From Pyrrhoderma lamaoense (taxonomy: Eukaryota; Basidiomycota; Agaricomycetes; Hymenochaetales; Hymenochaetaceae), in assembly GCA_002794735.1 (NCBI GenBank), contig NBAZ01000003.1, positions 2,356,001 through 2,420,000 on the forward strand: a stretch of 64,000 nt of DNA. The letters are read 5' to 3'. Made by a program: the position numbers and the translations under genes. This document shows positions 1 to 12,067 of the stretch, one piece after another (the first letter of the stretch is position 1; each line of letters begins with the position of its first letter). The notes beneath the pieces were generated by a model that saw only the letters and a list, made by a program, of their open reading frames with translations, searched no databases and was not told the origin of the DNA.

Positions 1-424
1 TCGTCCATGATGATGGCTACATGCTAAACTTGAAAATATTTTGATATATATCGAGTCCATAACTCTACTATGCTCAATGTTTGTATGTTCATAGAACGAG
101 ACATTGATAAAAACACATCTATCGCTCAGGCTTTGTGATGCTTATGGTGTCAATAGAAACAGCGCCCGTACACATCAAGAGCGACATCGTCTAAGGGACA
201 AATTGCTGTACAGAATGTTTCGTATCGGGCTAGAGACGGACGATCAGGGTAGGTAGGATGATTGCTTATCAAGCCGATTGATTGCCGATACTACTACTAA
301 GTATATCACCACAAAGTTGTAAAACAGTACAAAGAAAAACATAAGTTAACCTCCTTAAAGTAAATGCAACAAAACAAGAAGAAAACGCAGAAAGCTATGA
401 GAAAATCTACATTTAAGAAATAAG
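1..424. other. Intergenic, 3' flank of MED14
   Basis: No open frame with recognisable similarity is visible on either strand. The segment is AT-rich and follows the MED14 stop codon on the minus strand, so it probably holds that gene's 3' UTR and terminator. No repeat or RNA gene was recognised. Confidence 0.5.
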
Positions 425-3400
425 CTACTTTATAGTATTGATAGATGTCAATTTTTTCAAGATGAATGCGTGAATCTGCGACACATAAACATGTACGGCG
501 TTCACATCACAGATTAAGCCCCTGTCAACTTGAACAACACGCATATCTATAGACGCTGACTGCTTCTCTTTACGACAAACACGGATGGTATCCTCCAGAA
601 TCACAGAGAAATCCGGAATAGGTTCAAAAGTTCCTACGTAGCGCTTTTGTGGAATCAAAGAATCATTAGTCAGACCAGGCTTTCCAGTAAGTTTGTCTTG
701 GCTTCCAAGTTTCCCGTTCTTCGAAGCAGAAGTTGCGGTGCGAGAAACTTCTCGGGGAGTCTTAGAGCTGAGGGGTAGACTTGCATCGAGGACTAAAACG
801 CGCTGTGTTTTCATTAATCGAAGGTCAAGGGCATATCTGACACGTAAAAAAGTCAGTCTCTTCTTGAATTTCACTTAGGGATTACTATAAGCATACCTCA
901 TATCTCCGTAAAGAATACGATACCAGCCTGCCGCCTTCGAGACTTGTCGCACTCCAATTTTACGTGCCTCCAGATCAACACCGGATTCAGCACGTTCCTG
1001 CAGCGTGCTAATCGTACATACTATTGGTAACGTTCCGCGGAGTACTTCCACAAGTTGATGGAATGAAGCAGACAGAAGCGGGCCAAGACGCAAGATACGC
1101 TGGAAATACTGTCGCGCATCTTCATGTGGATTATATAATCCCTCTTGTCCTTGATGATCAAGAGGGACGCTAAGCGAGGTTGGTCGACTTCTGGAGCGTA
1201 CTCTGGAGAAGGATAGCTCGTAAGCGCTGCTGCCTCCACTAGTATTCATACTTTTCAGAGAGACGGTATAATCCTGTGATGTATGATCAGCTATGAAGCG
1301 ATTAAGTCGAGTAGTACCGTACCTTTGCGTACACAAACTCCACGGACTGTAAGTCAAATGACAGTAGTCGAACGTCGTGCCACGAATACCGACTCGCCAT
1401 TTGAGACACTTCTCGAGCTATGACAACCATCTTAGAAACATTAGCCCACTCCGTCAAGAACTCCTGCACACAGTTGTCGACGTCATCTGATAAAAACGAG
1501 ACGATGGCTTCTCGAGTATCATATATTATGTTCTTGGAGGGCCGGATAACAGTACTGGTCCCTGCTCTCTTGCCCACTGGCTGTTGCACATACTTTAATT
1601 TCACACATGTTACAACCTGGGTCTTTTTCGTTGTCCACCAGTTAAGAGGCACAATACGAATATTCGACATTGCTGCCTCTGCTGCAGGTACACCCGCGAG
1701 AAGATCCGAAGTTTGAACACAAAGGTCTGGTAGCGACCTAACGAGGGAGGGTCTGAGGTACTGTAATTCAGGCTGAGAAGCAGTCGACAGAGCCGGTGGC
1801 GTATATAAGCATGGAATACTGCGCATTTTCAGTTGCATTTCCACATTCGTGTACGCAACTCGAGCACTGAATGTTTTTATTTGTTAAGTGGTTGTATATC
1901 AGCCAGCAAAGAAACTTGAACACACCAGCAATATGCATACAATTCACGGAGGACCTCTGACTCAAGTTTAAAGCTATGCGATAATTAGCAAGTAGATTTA
2001 TCATTAAAACAGTGATCATACCGGTCGATACCTAGACCAGAGTCGTATACACCGAGAGGTCTCGATGGGTCCTGACTACCTGGATTAAGCTCTGACACAA
2101 TTGGATCACCATGAATACGCTGTACATCTAGCCATCCAATGTCTTCCAAAACAAGTTCATCGATGGGACTTCGAGTATTTTTAACAACACTGATAAGTGC
2201 AAATCGGAACTCGTGTCCCGATATCAACAAAACAAGGTAATGACGTCTGGACCCAGCAAGACTTATAAACAGAGTTCCACGGATGTCGTTTCCGAATTTC
2301 AACAATTCTACGTTATCGTTGAGTATGATATAATGTTAGTTTGAGTTAAACAGACCTTCTCTAGATAAATTCCTCGTCCTGTAAGACTGTAGACCCATAT
2401 AGATAACCTTTTGTTCCGCAAGTTCAACAATAGTCTAAAAGTAGAGTCATTATTGTAGTTTTATGGTACTGAACTTATATGATCAGGGAACTCACGCTGT
2501 ATCGCGCCTGAACAAGTACATCATATATCAAGAATGGATTATCGTTGATCCTGTCTGAGAGTACTGCATAGCGTGGGGCACGTCCGGATACAGATAAGCC
2601 ACCTGTATCTTTTATAGTGAAACGGCCTGTTCGAGAGTCAATAGAGACCGTTAGGTATTCGTCCGCGCAAAGATGCACCCGCAGTGCAGCAAAGTTATCT
2701 ATAGTGAGAGAATCGTGATTAGTGTCCTATACTATGTGAATTTCTCGATGAAGTGTTTTGACCTTCAGTTGTAAGGATGACTTCCCCTGGATACGCAAAT
2801 ATCGATCGATAAGGGCCTTCAATCAGCTGGTGTTCGTAATAGTGTAGTAATGCGAATACGTGGTTCCCGATGGCGGTTCGTAAAGTTTTTTCAAAGTCTA
2901 AATTTTGTGGTTCCTTAGAGGACACCAGTATCAGCTCAACTTTCATTAAGCCTCTTCTAACAGAGATGAACGTACAACTTCAAGTTTCTTGAATCTTCTT
3001 GCAATTTCGGAAGTTATGTCAACCCCTAATGCGTTCTTACTCGGCTCCCAGGCTACTTCAAATCTAAATGTCTCAACCTCATCGGAAGGACGTTTTCCAC
3101 CAAGCCTAGTCTCCCGTTGTAGATGAGCTAAAATACGATTATGTGGTGATCTTGAAGGTCCTCCACCAACTTTTGCTGATGCGTGAGTTTCCACAATAGA
3201 AAATATAAGTTTTCCACCAAAAGGAGCCACTTGCTGACGCTGTGAAAACTGAGGCCGAGCAGGCTGTTTTGGCGTTGGACGGCTAACTGAAGTTATATCA
3301 TCATGGCCATTAAAGATATACACGGTGAAGCTCACATCCAGTACGACACAGAAAAACTCTTTCCATCATTACTTCTTTCAATACCTAGATAGTCTCTCCA

Positions 3401-4915
3401 TCCTAAAGCTCGCATCCTTTGTGCCTATCAATGTATATGAGAAGGGTGGTATTAGTCAACGAAAGCCAGTAAGTACCTGAAAGAAGAGAATCTCCAACTG
3501 GTATGAAAGAGACATCATCTCTAGAATAATGTAAGCATGAAGTGAATTACTCGTTATCATATGAGGACTTACGCAAAAAGTTAAACAAACGAACTAAGGG
3601 GGTATCTACTACACCAACGGGTAGCTCAGGACGAGGCGGTGGTTGAAACTCTGGGGGTATATTTGGATCTAGTTGATTGGGTATATAATAACCCAACCTA
3701 TTGTCTGCTTCCACTGTGATATGCCTTTTGAGATCACCAGTGGGTCGTCTGGGAAAATCTATTGAAGGATTTAGAAGTTTCGTATGAAATGGTGGCCCGA
3801 ATGATACATACCTTGTACATCATTTGGATCCCCACCAACCACGAATAGGAATTCAACGTGAACAAAAAACCATCCATCACTTGGTCGAGCCCCTTTTAAG
3901 CTTATTGATGTTTGAAAAAGATTAGGAGCAGTGAAAAACACACGCCCATCATCTAAACTCGAGTAGAATTAGTGAAGAAAGAGGGTGGTGTAATCTTACT
4001 CACCTATCTTGTAGTGTGACATTTCAATGGGAATAATCTCTTGCATACGCAAACGATATCGGATATGTTCTTCCATATCGTATAGCGTCTTCTTTACATC
4101 ATCATCTGTTAAGGGTTGAGGCGTAGTGAAGAATTTCTGCTGAAGTCGGTTTTGATTCTACATAGAGCGACGGAATCACACTAACCTTGATCTGAGTGGG
4201 AAGTCTGTGGTATGAACCAGTCGTAAGGACATCCAAGGAAGTTAGGAGGTCAAAATTCCTCAATCTAGAATAGCATTAGTGCATCTTCGCGGTTCAGTTG
4301 TCGGAGTAATTACTTCGCTGTAGCTAGGTTTTCCTTCGCAGTTGTAATTGCATTGACAGCGTCCTCGAACTGCTTATTCTGTTCCATGAGAAAAGCAGTG
4401 ATATTCTACTTGAGTTCCATCAGTACCGCTTAATCTTTCAAAGGGTATAGTCAGTGGTACAAACCATGGCTTTTTGAACATCCTTCGCATCTCTTGCCCA
4501 TCGTGCTACAGCATAAAGTTTTACAACCTGTTTCTTTGTTTTAACGACCCAGTCCGCAATTGTTCTCTTTCTCGCCACGTCTGACATCCCGGGAAGCCTT
4601 TTCGATTTGAATTGAAATTAAGTGTAATTCATTGAATACAAGTAGATAAGCAACAAACGTTTCTGCTATTTCTGTCAACTCAGCATAGATGGCTTGCATT
4701 GTTCGAGACAAAAGGTCCCCTAAAGGAACCTGATTTTCAAACACAACAGGAAGCTCATTTTCAATCTCTTCTTGACTTGGTTCACCATCAGAACCTTGGG
4801 GAATATTATGGTTAGAATCTTGCTGTGGGTACCCGTTGGTGGTTGCATTGTAAGTGTGTCTTTCAGACGGTCCAGCATGTATTCCATTTATTTTTGAGTC
4901 CATAGCACAAAGCAC
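425..4915 (-). CDS. MED14: Mediator tail/scaffold subunit MED14 (Rgr1-like), multi-exon
   Basis: MED14 is the scaffold subunit that joins head, middle and tail of the Mediator complex and passes activator signals to RNA polymerase II in the nucleus. The first exon (4915 down to about 4668) is Asn/Gln/Glu-rich and then carries the family signature VPLGDLLSR...YAELTEIAET. An intron from GTTTGT to AAAAG joins this to LPGMSDVARKR, restoring the classical MED14 N-terminal motif. Further exons carry YRLRMQEIIPIEMSHYKI (about 4080-4020), a segment read as GRVFFTAPNLFQTSISLKGA (3950-3890) and the C-terminal parts WYRILYGDMR and YALDLRLM. The last intron probably ends at TTTTTTACGTGTCAG (about 841-855), which joins GDMR to YALDLRLM in frame. 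I did not fix every junction. It is transcribed divergently from the SCY1-like gene with about 270 bp between them. The start is either Met at 4915 or Met at 4903. Confidence 0.88.
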
Positions 4916-5182
4916 GCTGCTCGCCTATCACAAGCAGAGTCTTAGATTGTCAAGCAATGTCGCATGCAATGTCGTAAGTAGAGAATGGTCGAAGTATAAG
5001 AAAGACAAGCTTGAGGCGGCGCGCGACTCGAAATATGGACGCGACTTGAATGACTTCTTACCTCTTGTCGATCGCGTTTCAAATCTTTCACAGCATACTT
5101 ATTGATAATTATCACCAAACAAGCTTGGCAGCTCTTATACCCTACTCACTGAGCTCGCTTTTGATCAGCAGACAGAAATACA
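4916..5182. promoter_or_regulatory. Shared divergent promoter MED14 / SCY1-like
   Basis: About 267 bp separate the two opposed start codons, so both promoters must lie in or overlap this segment. It contains an open frame read from 4854, which has no recognisable domain and is taken as chance. No clear TATA box was recognised. The bidirectional role is inferred from gene geometry only. Confidence 0.45.
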
Positions 5183-8100
5183 ATGGACTTGCTGAGGAAC
5201 CTTGGTTCAGCAGCAGTATCTTCCTTGGTCCAAAAATCTGGGCTAAATCTACCGTTCACGCTTGGCGAAAAGAACACGTATTTTGAAGGAAGAACAATCT
5301 GGTCTTTGCATGATGCAACTAAGAGAGTACGCATCCAACTTAATATGTCAGCTACATTTGCTCAGTAGCATGATAGGATGATGGCTCGGCGGTCTCTGTA
5401 TTCGTATTCAACTCCAACCAGCCACCACGAAAGAATCTGCTTCCATTCGCAAAGAATTCTCTGCGCAAACTCAGAACGGTGCGACATCCAGACGTGTTAA
5501 AATTCATAGATGCTGTCGAGAACGATACAACGGTATATATAATGACCGAAAGGGTCATACCGCTATGTCAAGCAATCCGAGAGAAAAGCGGTGCCGGGAG
5601 AGAAGACTGGATTATCTGGGGTCTACAACGCATATCAGTAAATAGCTTGAGTCTACCTGGCTGCTTTTTTCTAACTCATCTCAGACAGCTCTTGCTTTTG
5701 TAAATGACTCTTGCGTATCCACGCACGGAAACGTGCGTCAAGACTCCATTTTTGTATCGCCTTCAGGTGAATGGAAACTCGGAGGATTTGAGCTCTTAAG
5801 TAGTGTAAAGGATGATCAAGCCGTCTTATATGTACGTATGTCTCTGGGTAAGAGATGCATTAACTGAATACTTCTTAGACGCTCGGTAGTCTACTACCTG
5901 ATGCTAATAGGTATGCTTCGCCAGAGGTCAAAAAGGGTGGATGGTCATCACTCAAAGAGTCGGTTAAACCCTCGTTTCAACTACTATGACAATAGCTTAA
6001 TGTGTTACATACAGACTACAGCCCGCTGCTTCTGATTCGTTTGCCCTTGGACTACTCATCTATTCAGTATTCAACCCAGATGATGGTCTCCCCCCTACTG
6101 CCAATCCTCCTCATCCTCCACCAACAGCCGCGTCTCGAGGAAATATACCCAATACAATATTTAACATGTATAAAGGACTTGTCATTTCCACAGCTAGCGT
6201 TCGACTGTCTCCTGCCGCATTCCTTGAAGCTGGGATGTCACAATCGGGGAATGGCTTCTTTGCGAGTAATCCATATGTGCGTATATGTGCCGGTCTCGAC
6301 CAGTTCAATGTCAGCAATGAAGCAGAAAAAAACGTGTTACTCAGGTCCGTATTCATAGTGTAAGTATGAGTAAGTAGGGATATTCTAATGACGATAATCT
6401 AGAACCTTGAGGGATGCATCGCCAACTCTTCCACCTGAATTTGCCTCCCATCGCGTACTTCCGACTCTTGTATCCGCACTTGACTTTGGAGCAACTGCTC
6501 AGGCAATACTCCCGATCGTATTACAACTTGGCGTTCATGCTCCTCCCTCACATTATTCTTCTATTGTACTCGCTCCCGTTACAAAGCTTTTCGCTAGCCC
6601 AGATCGCGGAACGCGAATGGCTCTACTCGAGCACCTACCACAATATATTGACAAACTAGACAACAAAACAGTTGTAGACAAGGTTTGGCCCCATTTACAA
6701 AGTGGCTTCTCAGATACTGTTGGTGTCATCCGTGAGGCAACTGTAAAGTCTATCGGCTTATTATATCCAAAGGTTTGTTCTCATATTTCTATGCATCTTA
6801 CCTCATCTTACCTTAGTCGGTACATTCTAGCTCAATGATAGGATATTGAACAATGACCTCCTGAGACATCTCGCAAAAATGCAGATGGATACTGAAGCTG
6901 CGATTCGTACTAATACTTGTATCTTGCTTGGTAGAATTGCACCTGCTCTTAGTTATACTACAAAGAAAAAGGTGTTGGTACCCGCGTTTGCTCGCGCTTT
7001 AAAGGATCCCTTTGTCCACGCACGTGTTGCTGGTCTAATGGCTTTCATGGCCACGATTGATTGCTTTGATGCTGAAGATATGGCAACGAAGGTGATACCA
7101 TGCATCTCTTTACGCTAATTGATAAAGAGAAGTGAGGTTTGGCTTTTCTCATAACACTATCATACATCTGATGAAGAAAATAGGCTTGTGCGGGATCAAG
7201 CCTTCAAAGCTGTGGAACTTTTCGTGAAGAAATTAGAAAATCATGCTGCCTCCATGGTGAATTTCTCTTAAGTTGCATTCTATCCATGATTAACTGATAC
7301 TTGTCGCTAGCCGGAGACCTCACTTAATGCTGACGGCCAGCCGAGCATAGTGCTTCCAGTAACAAGCCAGAATGCTATCGTCAACTCTGCCGCTGGGGCA
7401 GCTGGTGCCCTTGCGGGATGGGCTATGTCTTCCCTTGGGAAGAAGGTGAATTTTCCATTACCATCTCGAATATGAATGTCTTGTTGATTATGTTTACTAT
7501 TAAAGCTTGCTCCTGGAGAGTTGCAAAGCAATATGGCTCCTCTTACCGCAGATAGACCCGCTTCTGCTCCTCCTCCAATGAACGGTTCAACTTCTACATC
7601 CTCCTTCACAGCAGGACCTTCACAAATCACACTCTCCCCAACACCTTCTACTCTATCTTCTTCCAGCCTTTCAGCAACAGTAAATACAACTAAGCCAAGA
7701 GGGATGCAACTTGGGGCAACGAAACGTTCGAATCCCGTAGACGCATGGGCAGCATCAGATCTACTTGACTCTGCAGATAATGGGGACGACTGGAGCGCGT
7801 TCTCGAGTGCGCCTGCTCCCCAAGCTAGTGCGCCATCCGCCTCTCCCTCCGGCGCAGACGACCTCATGGAATTATTCGATGACTGGAGCCCGTTTGCTAA
7901 CCCACCAGTATCTGCTCCCCCTGCGTCAGCTACCTCGTCTTTCGGATTCGGTGCCTCTGGGTTTTCGACACCTGTCTTAACACCAACTACTGTCAAACCT
8001 CTTTCGACCCCTGTCATGACTCCAACCCCAGCAAACACGTTTTCATCACGTACTGTGCCGCCGACTTCCCCTGGATCTCTACCCCCACCTATGGTGCCTA

Positions 8101-8270
8101 CGCCCATTGACAGGGCAACGGATTTGGCAAGACGGAAAGAGGAAAGAAAACAGGTTAGTCCCTTTCTGATCAGGTTAATTTTCGTGCAAATTTGGCTCAC
8201 ATGCTCCTTTGCAACATTATAGCGTATTGCTATGCTCAAGGAGCAGAAAAAGCAATCTTCAGTACGATAG
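5183..8270 (+). CDS. SCY1-like (SCYL1/Cex1) pseudokinase with HEAT repeats
   Basis: SCYL1 proteins are kinase-fold, catalytically dead proteins linked to COPI vesicle traffic and, in yeast (Cex1), to nuclear tRNA export. The start MDLLRNLGSAAVSSLVQKSG is typical of the family. Kinase-like exons follow (5340-5960): VRHPDVLKFIDAVEN, then HGNVRQDSIFVSPSG in place of HRD, then KLGGFEL in place of DFG, so both catalytic motifs are lost as expected. After about 6050 come HEAT-type helices (LPPEFASHRVLPTLVSALDF, VWPHLQSGFSDTVGVIREA, TEAAIRTNTCILLGRIAPAL). A Ser/Pro-rich linker (7520-8130) leads to a basic coiled C-terminus, DLARRKEERKQ, spliced to RIAMLKEQKKQSSVR with the stop at 8268-8270. I count roughly ten small introns. 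A long open frame on the opposite strand (7307-8341) is only a shadow of the low-complexity linker. Confidence 0.93.
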
Positions 8271-8591
8271 TAACTTATATGACTGCAACATTTCTTTTTG
8301 TCTTTATGGTGTCCTTTGATGTAATTATTGTACATATACATATATCGTATACACTTCAGTTGGTATATATACTTCCTTAGATTTTACTGGGTAACAAGGA
8401 CGTGGGAAGAGGCATTGTCAGGAGAATAAAGGAATAAGATCATAATTTGCTTGATTGTAGTTGCTGTAATTCGTCTATTGGCACGCGTACCAATCGTTCG
8501 CAAGTTTGTTGTTGAATTGCACTGGACTGTACTTCGCCACCCTCCGAGTTGGCTTGAGGGCCGATATTGGGTACTATTCAGAAGATAAGAC
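8271..8591. other. Intergenic between convergent SCY1-like and DAD2
   Basis: The two genes converge here. The segment holds the 3' UTRs and nothing else that I can recognise. TA-rich stretches near 8330-8370 could serve in 3'-end formation of the SCY1-like transcript. Confidence 0.4.
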
Positions 8592-8973
8592 GCGTTTCAA
8601 TGCCATTTGACACTTGAATAGAGAGAGGTATGGGAGACAAATACACACCAGAAAGACTTAGGATTCTGAACATTTCTGGCCATTGGAGAGAACTTCGCCA
8701 TGGACTAGTAGATTTCCAGCTTTATGTATATATACATATGTAGATGTTGAAGCGGCGAGACATACCTTTACCAGCATCGGCCATTACATTGCAGTCAAAG
8801 TCCACCGCTTCAAGACGTCTTAGATACTCGTTACTGACACGTTCAAGAGCCAGTAACGCGTCATATTCTTTCTTCTTCTCCAACAAAATTGCTTCTGCTT
8901 GTGCACTAGAAGACTGGGATGAAAAGGAACCAGCGTGCGAGGTCCGCACAGAATGGACTGAAGACTTGCGCAT
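8592..8973 (-). CDS. DAD2: DASH complex subunit DAD2, apparent frameshift in exon 2
   Basis: Dad2 is a small coiled-coil subunit of the fungal DASH/Dam1 ring, which couples kinetochores to microtubules. Exon 1 (8973 to about 8776) encodes MRKSSVHSVRTSHAG, a Ser-rich start, then the helix ILLEKKKEYDALLALERVSNEY and a segment ending MADAGK, as in the family. A GTATGT donor follows. The second exon should give a segment like VLSNW followed by EMFRILSLS. Read from the splice site, the frame gives VHGEVLSN and then leaves the conserved frame. The next frame gives WPEMFRILSLS and runs to a stop near 8592. One base seems to be missing near 8682. This could be real, a consensus error, or a wrongly placed intron, although all nearby AG acceptors I tried fall in the wrong phase. 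The family assignment is firm; whether the product is intact is not. Confidence 0.8.
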
Positions 8974-9934
8974 AGACCCTCTTTGTGTGAAGCTTACTGA
9001 GTTGATCCCAGAACTATTACATGTGGATTGTCAATTACTGTTTATTAATAATCAAAGTCTTTACTATATTCGCTATGTATTTGCTTAATTTGATTTTTTG
9101 TGTAATAGGGTTAGGGTTAGGACTAATAAGGAACCAAAAAAAAAAAGAATGAGCCCACCCAGCCCGAGGGCCGAAGTGGGACAGGAAAATATTAAGACAG
9201 TGCATGCAGCGCGAAGCCACATACAAACGACAGGCCCCCTCTGAGGACAGGGTCGCCGTGCTATGGAAGGTTCCCATCGCCCACACTCCCAAGACCTGAA
9301 GGGGAGTGCGCCGTCAAGGTAAGTATGAGGATTCCAGATGTACCAGCACTTGCTTATATACGCGTTCATTGTGCGCACGGACCATTGCCTTATTAAGCAA
9401 TACTCACACTCTCTTCCCTCATTACTCACTGATATATTTTAATCAAATTATTGAGTAATGTTTGCTTTGTATTTTCCGTCGATAAATAATCACATTCACA
9501 TTTTTTCTGCTGGACACCTTAGTCTTCCAATAAATATCTTTGGCCTCAAAACACAATCTTTCTTCATTCAGATACCATTATACACATCGGGCAATAATAT
9601 CTGTATTGCATGTTCCTTACAGTTTTAAGTGTAATGGACCTCTCATTTAAAGTTAGATGATTCAGGAATTTACAAGATGATGATTCTCGTATATTCGTAT
9701 ATAGTTATATACTGTACGCTTATATATGCAAACAGTTTAATTCTGATGATACTTTGAGGCTATCTATCGTTATGTATCTCAATCTAAAACGAATAAAGAT
9801 CGACTTCGCTTAACTGATAAATTTCACGTAGATGAGCTCCTAATTAATCTGAAAGAAAATCAATCGAAAATATATAAGCTCTGAAATATGTATAATCGTA
9901 TACCTTCTTATTTTGCGGTATAGTCTCTGTTCTA
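8974..9934. other. Intergenic with telomere-type repeat and GC-rich insert
   Basis: No gene is supported. 9106-9121 reads as two and a half TTAGGG units. It is followed by an A11 run (about 9137-9147) and then a segment of about 300 bp that is clearly more GC-rich than its surroundings. That segment ends at a perfect 9-bp inverted repeat, CATTACTCA at 9420-9428 and TGAGTAATG at 9452-9460. The opposite strand of the GC-rich part carries a TATA-like GCGTATATAAGC. It may be a small non-autonomous mobile element, but no target duplication was found. Confidence 0.4.
9106..9121 (+). repeat. Interstitial telomere-type repeat (TTAGGG)
   Basis: The bases read TAGGGTTAGGGTTAGG, the telomere repeat unit of most filamentous fungi. 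It is far from any visible chromosome end, because housekeeping genes lie on both sides. Such short interstitial tracts can mark old repair events or the terminus of a mobile element. Confidence 0.7.
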
Positions 9935-10643
9935 ATGGCTCCTTCAACTAGGCGCACAACAACTAGCAAGCCCTCTCAGAATCACGACGCTTCACCCGAT
10001 AAAATCACCTCAAGAAGGGCTAAAGTCGCTTCTTCACCTGTGCATTCCATAGCATCTAAAGCTGGGACAGGCTCTGCATCAACGGCATCCTCCACCGGTC
10101 AGCCTCAGCTGACTCGACCTCGAACAATCCGTGGAGTCCGATGTACGGCACTAAACGACACGTGGCACTTCGACAAGAACACTGAGTGCTGATTTGAGCT
10201 CCTTACAAGAGAATCAGGCAATACGAAGAGATGTCTGAGAAGCTGAGGTCATCAATAAGCCAAGGCCTATGATGAATCCTGCCACACTTTCTGAGGAAAA
10301 TAAACGCCAAAAACTGAAGGAGAAGACATATCTTCTAAATGAGTACAATGCTACGACCCCACAAGGACACATTGCTAAAATTTTTGCTATTATCGGAGTT
10401 TATACAGTTCTGTTAGCAGACCTGCAAAGTCTGAAAGACACTGAAGACCCCGGATCCAACGAGAGATGGATGCAAAAATCTGCTGAATATGCCAAAGTTG
10501 TTAAACGACTAAATCAATCTGACCCCTGCAGATCACATAAAGATGCGAAAAAGATGATTGGAGATGAGATATCAGCTCTTAGGATGTTGTTGAAGAGTAA
10601 TCGAACATCTAATAGCGTTGACCCTAGTAAAGCACCTGAATGA
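9935..10643 (+). pseudogene. Hypothetical Ser/Thr-rich and coiled protein gene, apparently broken
   Basis: I do not recognise a family. The 5' open frame (9935-10192) encodes a basic Ser/Thr/Pro-rich segment beginning MAPSTRRTTTSKPSQNHDAS. The 3' frame (10269-10643) is Lys/Glu-rich, with EENKRQKLKEKTYLLNEYN and a Leu-rich part, AIIGVYTVLLADLQSLK. Between them a third reading, ADLSSLQENQAIRRDV, then stop, then EAEVINKPRP, looks coding and leads into the 3' frame. So one frameshift near 10187 and one in-frame TGA near 10235 separate the halves. An intron would be another explanation, but I see no convincing donor and acceptor. The basic low-complexity start resembles in style the families found at 12-23 kb, without sequence identity that I can show. 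Confidence 0.4.
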
Positions 10644-11837
10644 AGTGCTTAGCGTCTACCTACATGATGATCGTGCCAAACCTTATGATTTACTTTGTAA
10701 CACATTATGATTACAGACAGAAAAAATTGATTCAATACTATTTTAACTTGATTAGATTTCTCTCGAATAAGCCCCATATAAGCAGTACTTTCGAGACAAG
10801 AAAAAGTCTCTAAGATCCCATTAATAACGAAAAACGGGGCTACTGCAAGAAGAAAGAAGACATTACATTATTACAAATAAGATAGAACCAGGTCCTTTAT
10901 TTAGAAATATAAGGAAAAATATAATTTATTGAGTAATGTGTTATTCCCATGTTATAAGTATATCTACGTTGAAATTACCTGGAGCTGAACTCGAGTAGCT
11001 CAACGAGCTCAAGATAAGCTTTATATGATCTAATGAAAATCTGATTCTCTAATTCCGTTGATTGAAGATCAAGTATGACATCATTTTCCTACGCATTGTT
11101 TATCGATTTTATATTTCTCTGGTCTCGACCTCTCCCAGCGTTGGTTAACCCGCAAATTCGATGATATAAATCTTATCGCGTTTATTGGCATTAGAACACG
11201 GTATCTCTGTCCTTGCAATGGTGTTTTTACGCAACTTTATTTAATTATGTCGGAATGGGTTCCTTAGGAACAAACATGCGCACATAGTGACTTTTATGTA
11301 TAAATTACATGCACATACACATATATACATTTATATCCATGTACCTGATTTGATCAGATAAAGATAGCTTTCATACCCAATAAAATGTTTTTATTTTTTT
11401 ATTGCTTGAAGTCGACTCTTAGTCTTATTACTCTTAAAAAGCTTGTCGTTTCTTCTTTTCATCATCAGTTCCTATGACATGCAATTGTAGAAATAAGTAA
11501 AAATGAATGATAGACTAAAATAGACATATTGTGTTGTAGTTTAGCAACCGTGATCTAGCCTCTATTTTGTAATTTTGTAATGGGGTAGCAATTCAAGAAC
11601 AAAGGGAAGCAATCTGTTTGATAATCATGGTCAGTTTTCGTTTAGAAACCCTAGAGCGACAGAGTTGATCTCTATACCTCTGGTAGAATCCAGTTTCTCA
11701 GTTAAAACTGTGTCTTCAACGTACACAGTTAGCTACGTACATGTGAGATGGATATACGTTAAGATTTGACGAGAAGTAGTTTCCGATATGCAACGAATTG
11801 GAAACATCTAATCATATAACTATATTTATAGTGATAA
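10644..11837. other. Long AT-rich intergenic region
   Basis: No gene is supported on either strand. The sequence is AT-rich with scattered short runs of A and T. An 11-base word, ATTGAGTAATG, at 10928-10938 also occurs at 9450-9460, flanking the damaged hypothetical gene. That could be chance. Confidence 0.4.
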
Positions 11838-11876
11838 TTAGCCTTTTTGGATAGAGCAAAGAAAGCTTAACCTAAA
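11800..11876 (+). promoter_or_regulatory. Conserved promoter block of family 1, gene A
   Basis: The core TTTTTGGATAGAGCAAAGAA followed by AGCTTAACCTAA (about 11843-11875) lies about 190 bp before the start codon of gene A. The same block is found in inverted orientation about 190 bp before gene B (20209-20246) and before gene C (23181-23219). The flank towards 11800 (ATCTAATCATATAACTAT) is also shared. Because gene C has otherwise diverged strongly, the conservation suggests a regulatory function. No known factor site is claimed. Confidence 0.6.
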
Positions 11877-12067
11877 ATATCATGTCAATTTGGTAACGTT
11901 GAAGGATTGAATATGGTAGCTTGCATTATCCTGGTTTGTTTCACGATATTCATTATTACAAACGGAATGTTTAATCTGCTCCTTTGCTTGTTTTATTCTC
12001 TATTTAATCTCCATGTTGATTCCTGGTTCTTCCTCAAACTCTACGTTTATTTTGGAGAAAAAAAGAA

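Noticed and set aside
7307..8341. Long minus-strand open frame (344 codons)
   Set aside because: It lies opposite the Ser/Pro-rich linker of the SCY1-like gene; its low-complexity content mirrors that linker, and no domain is visible.
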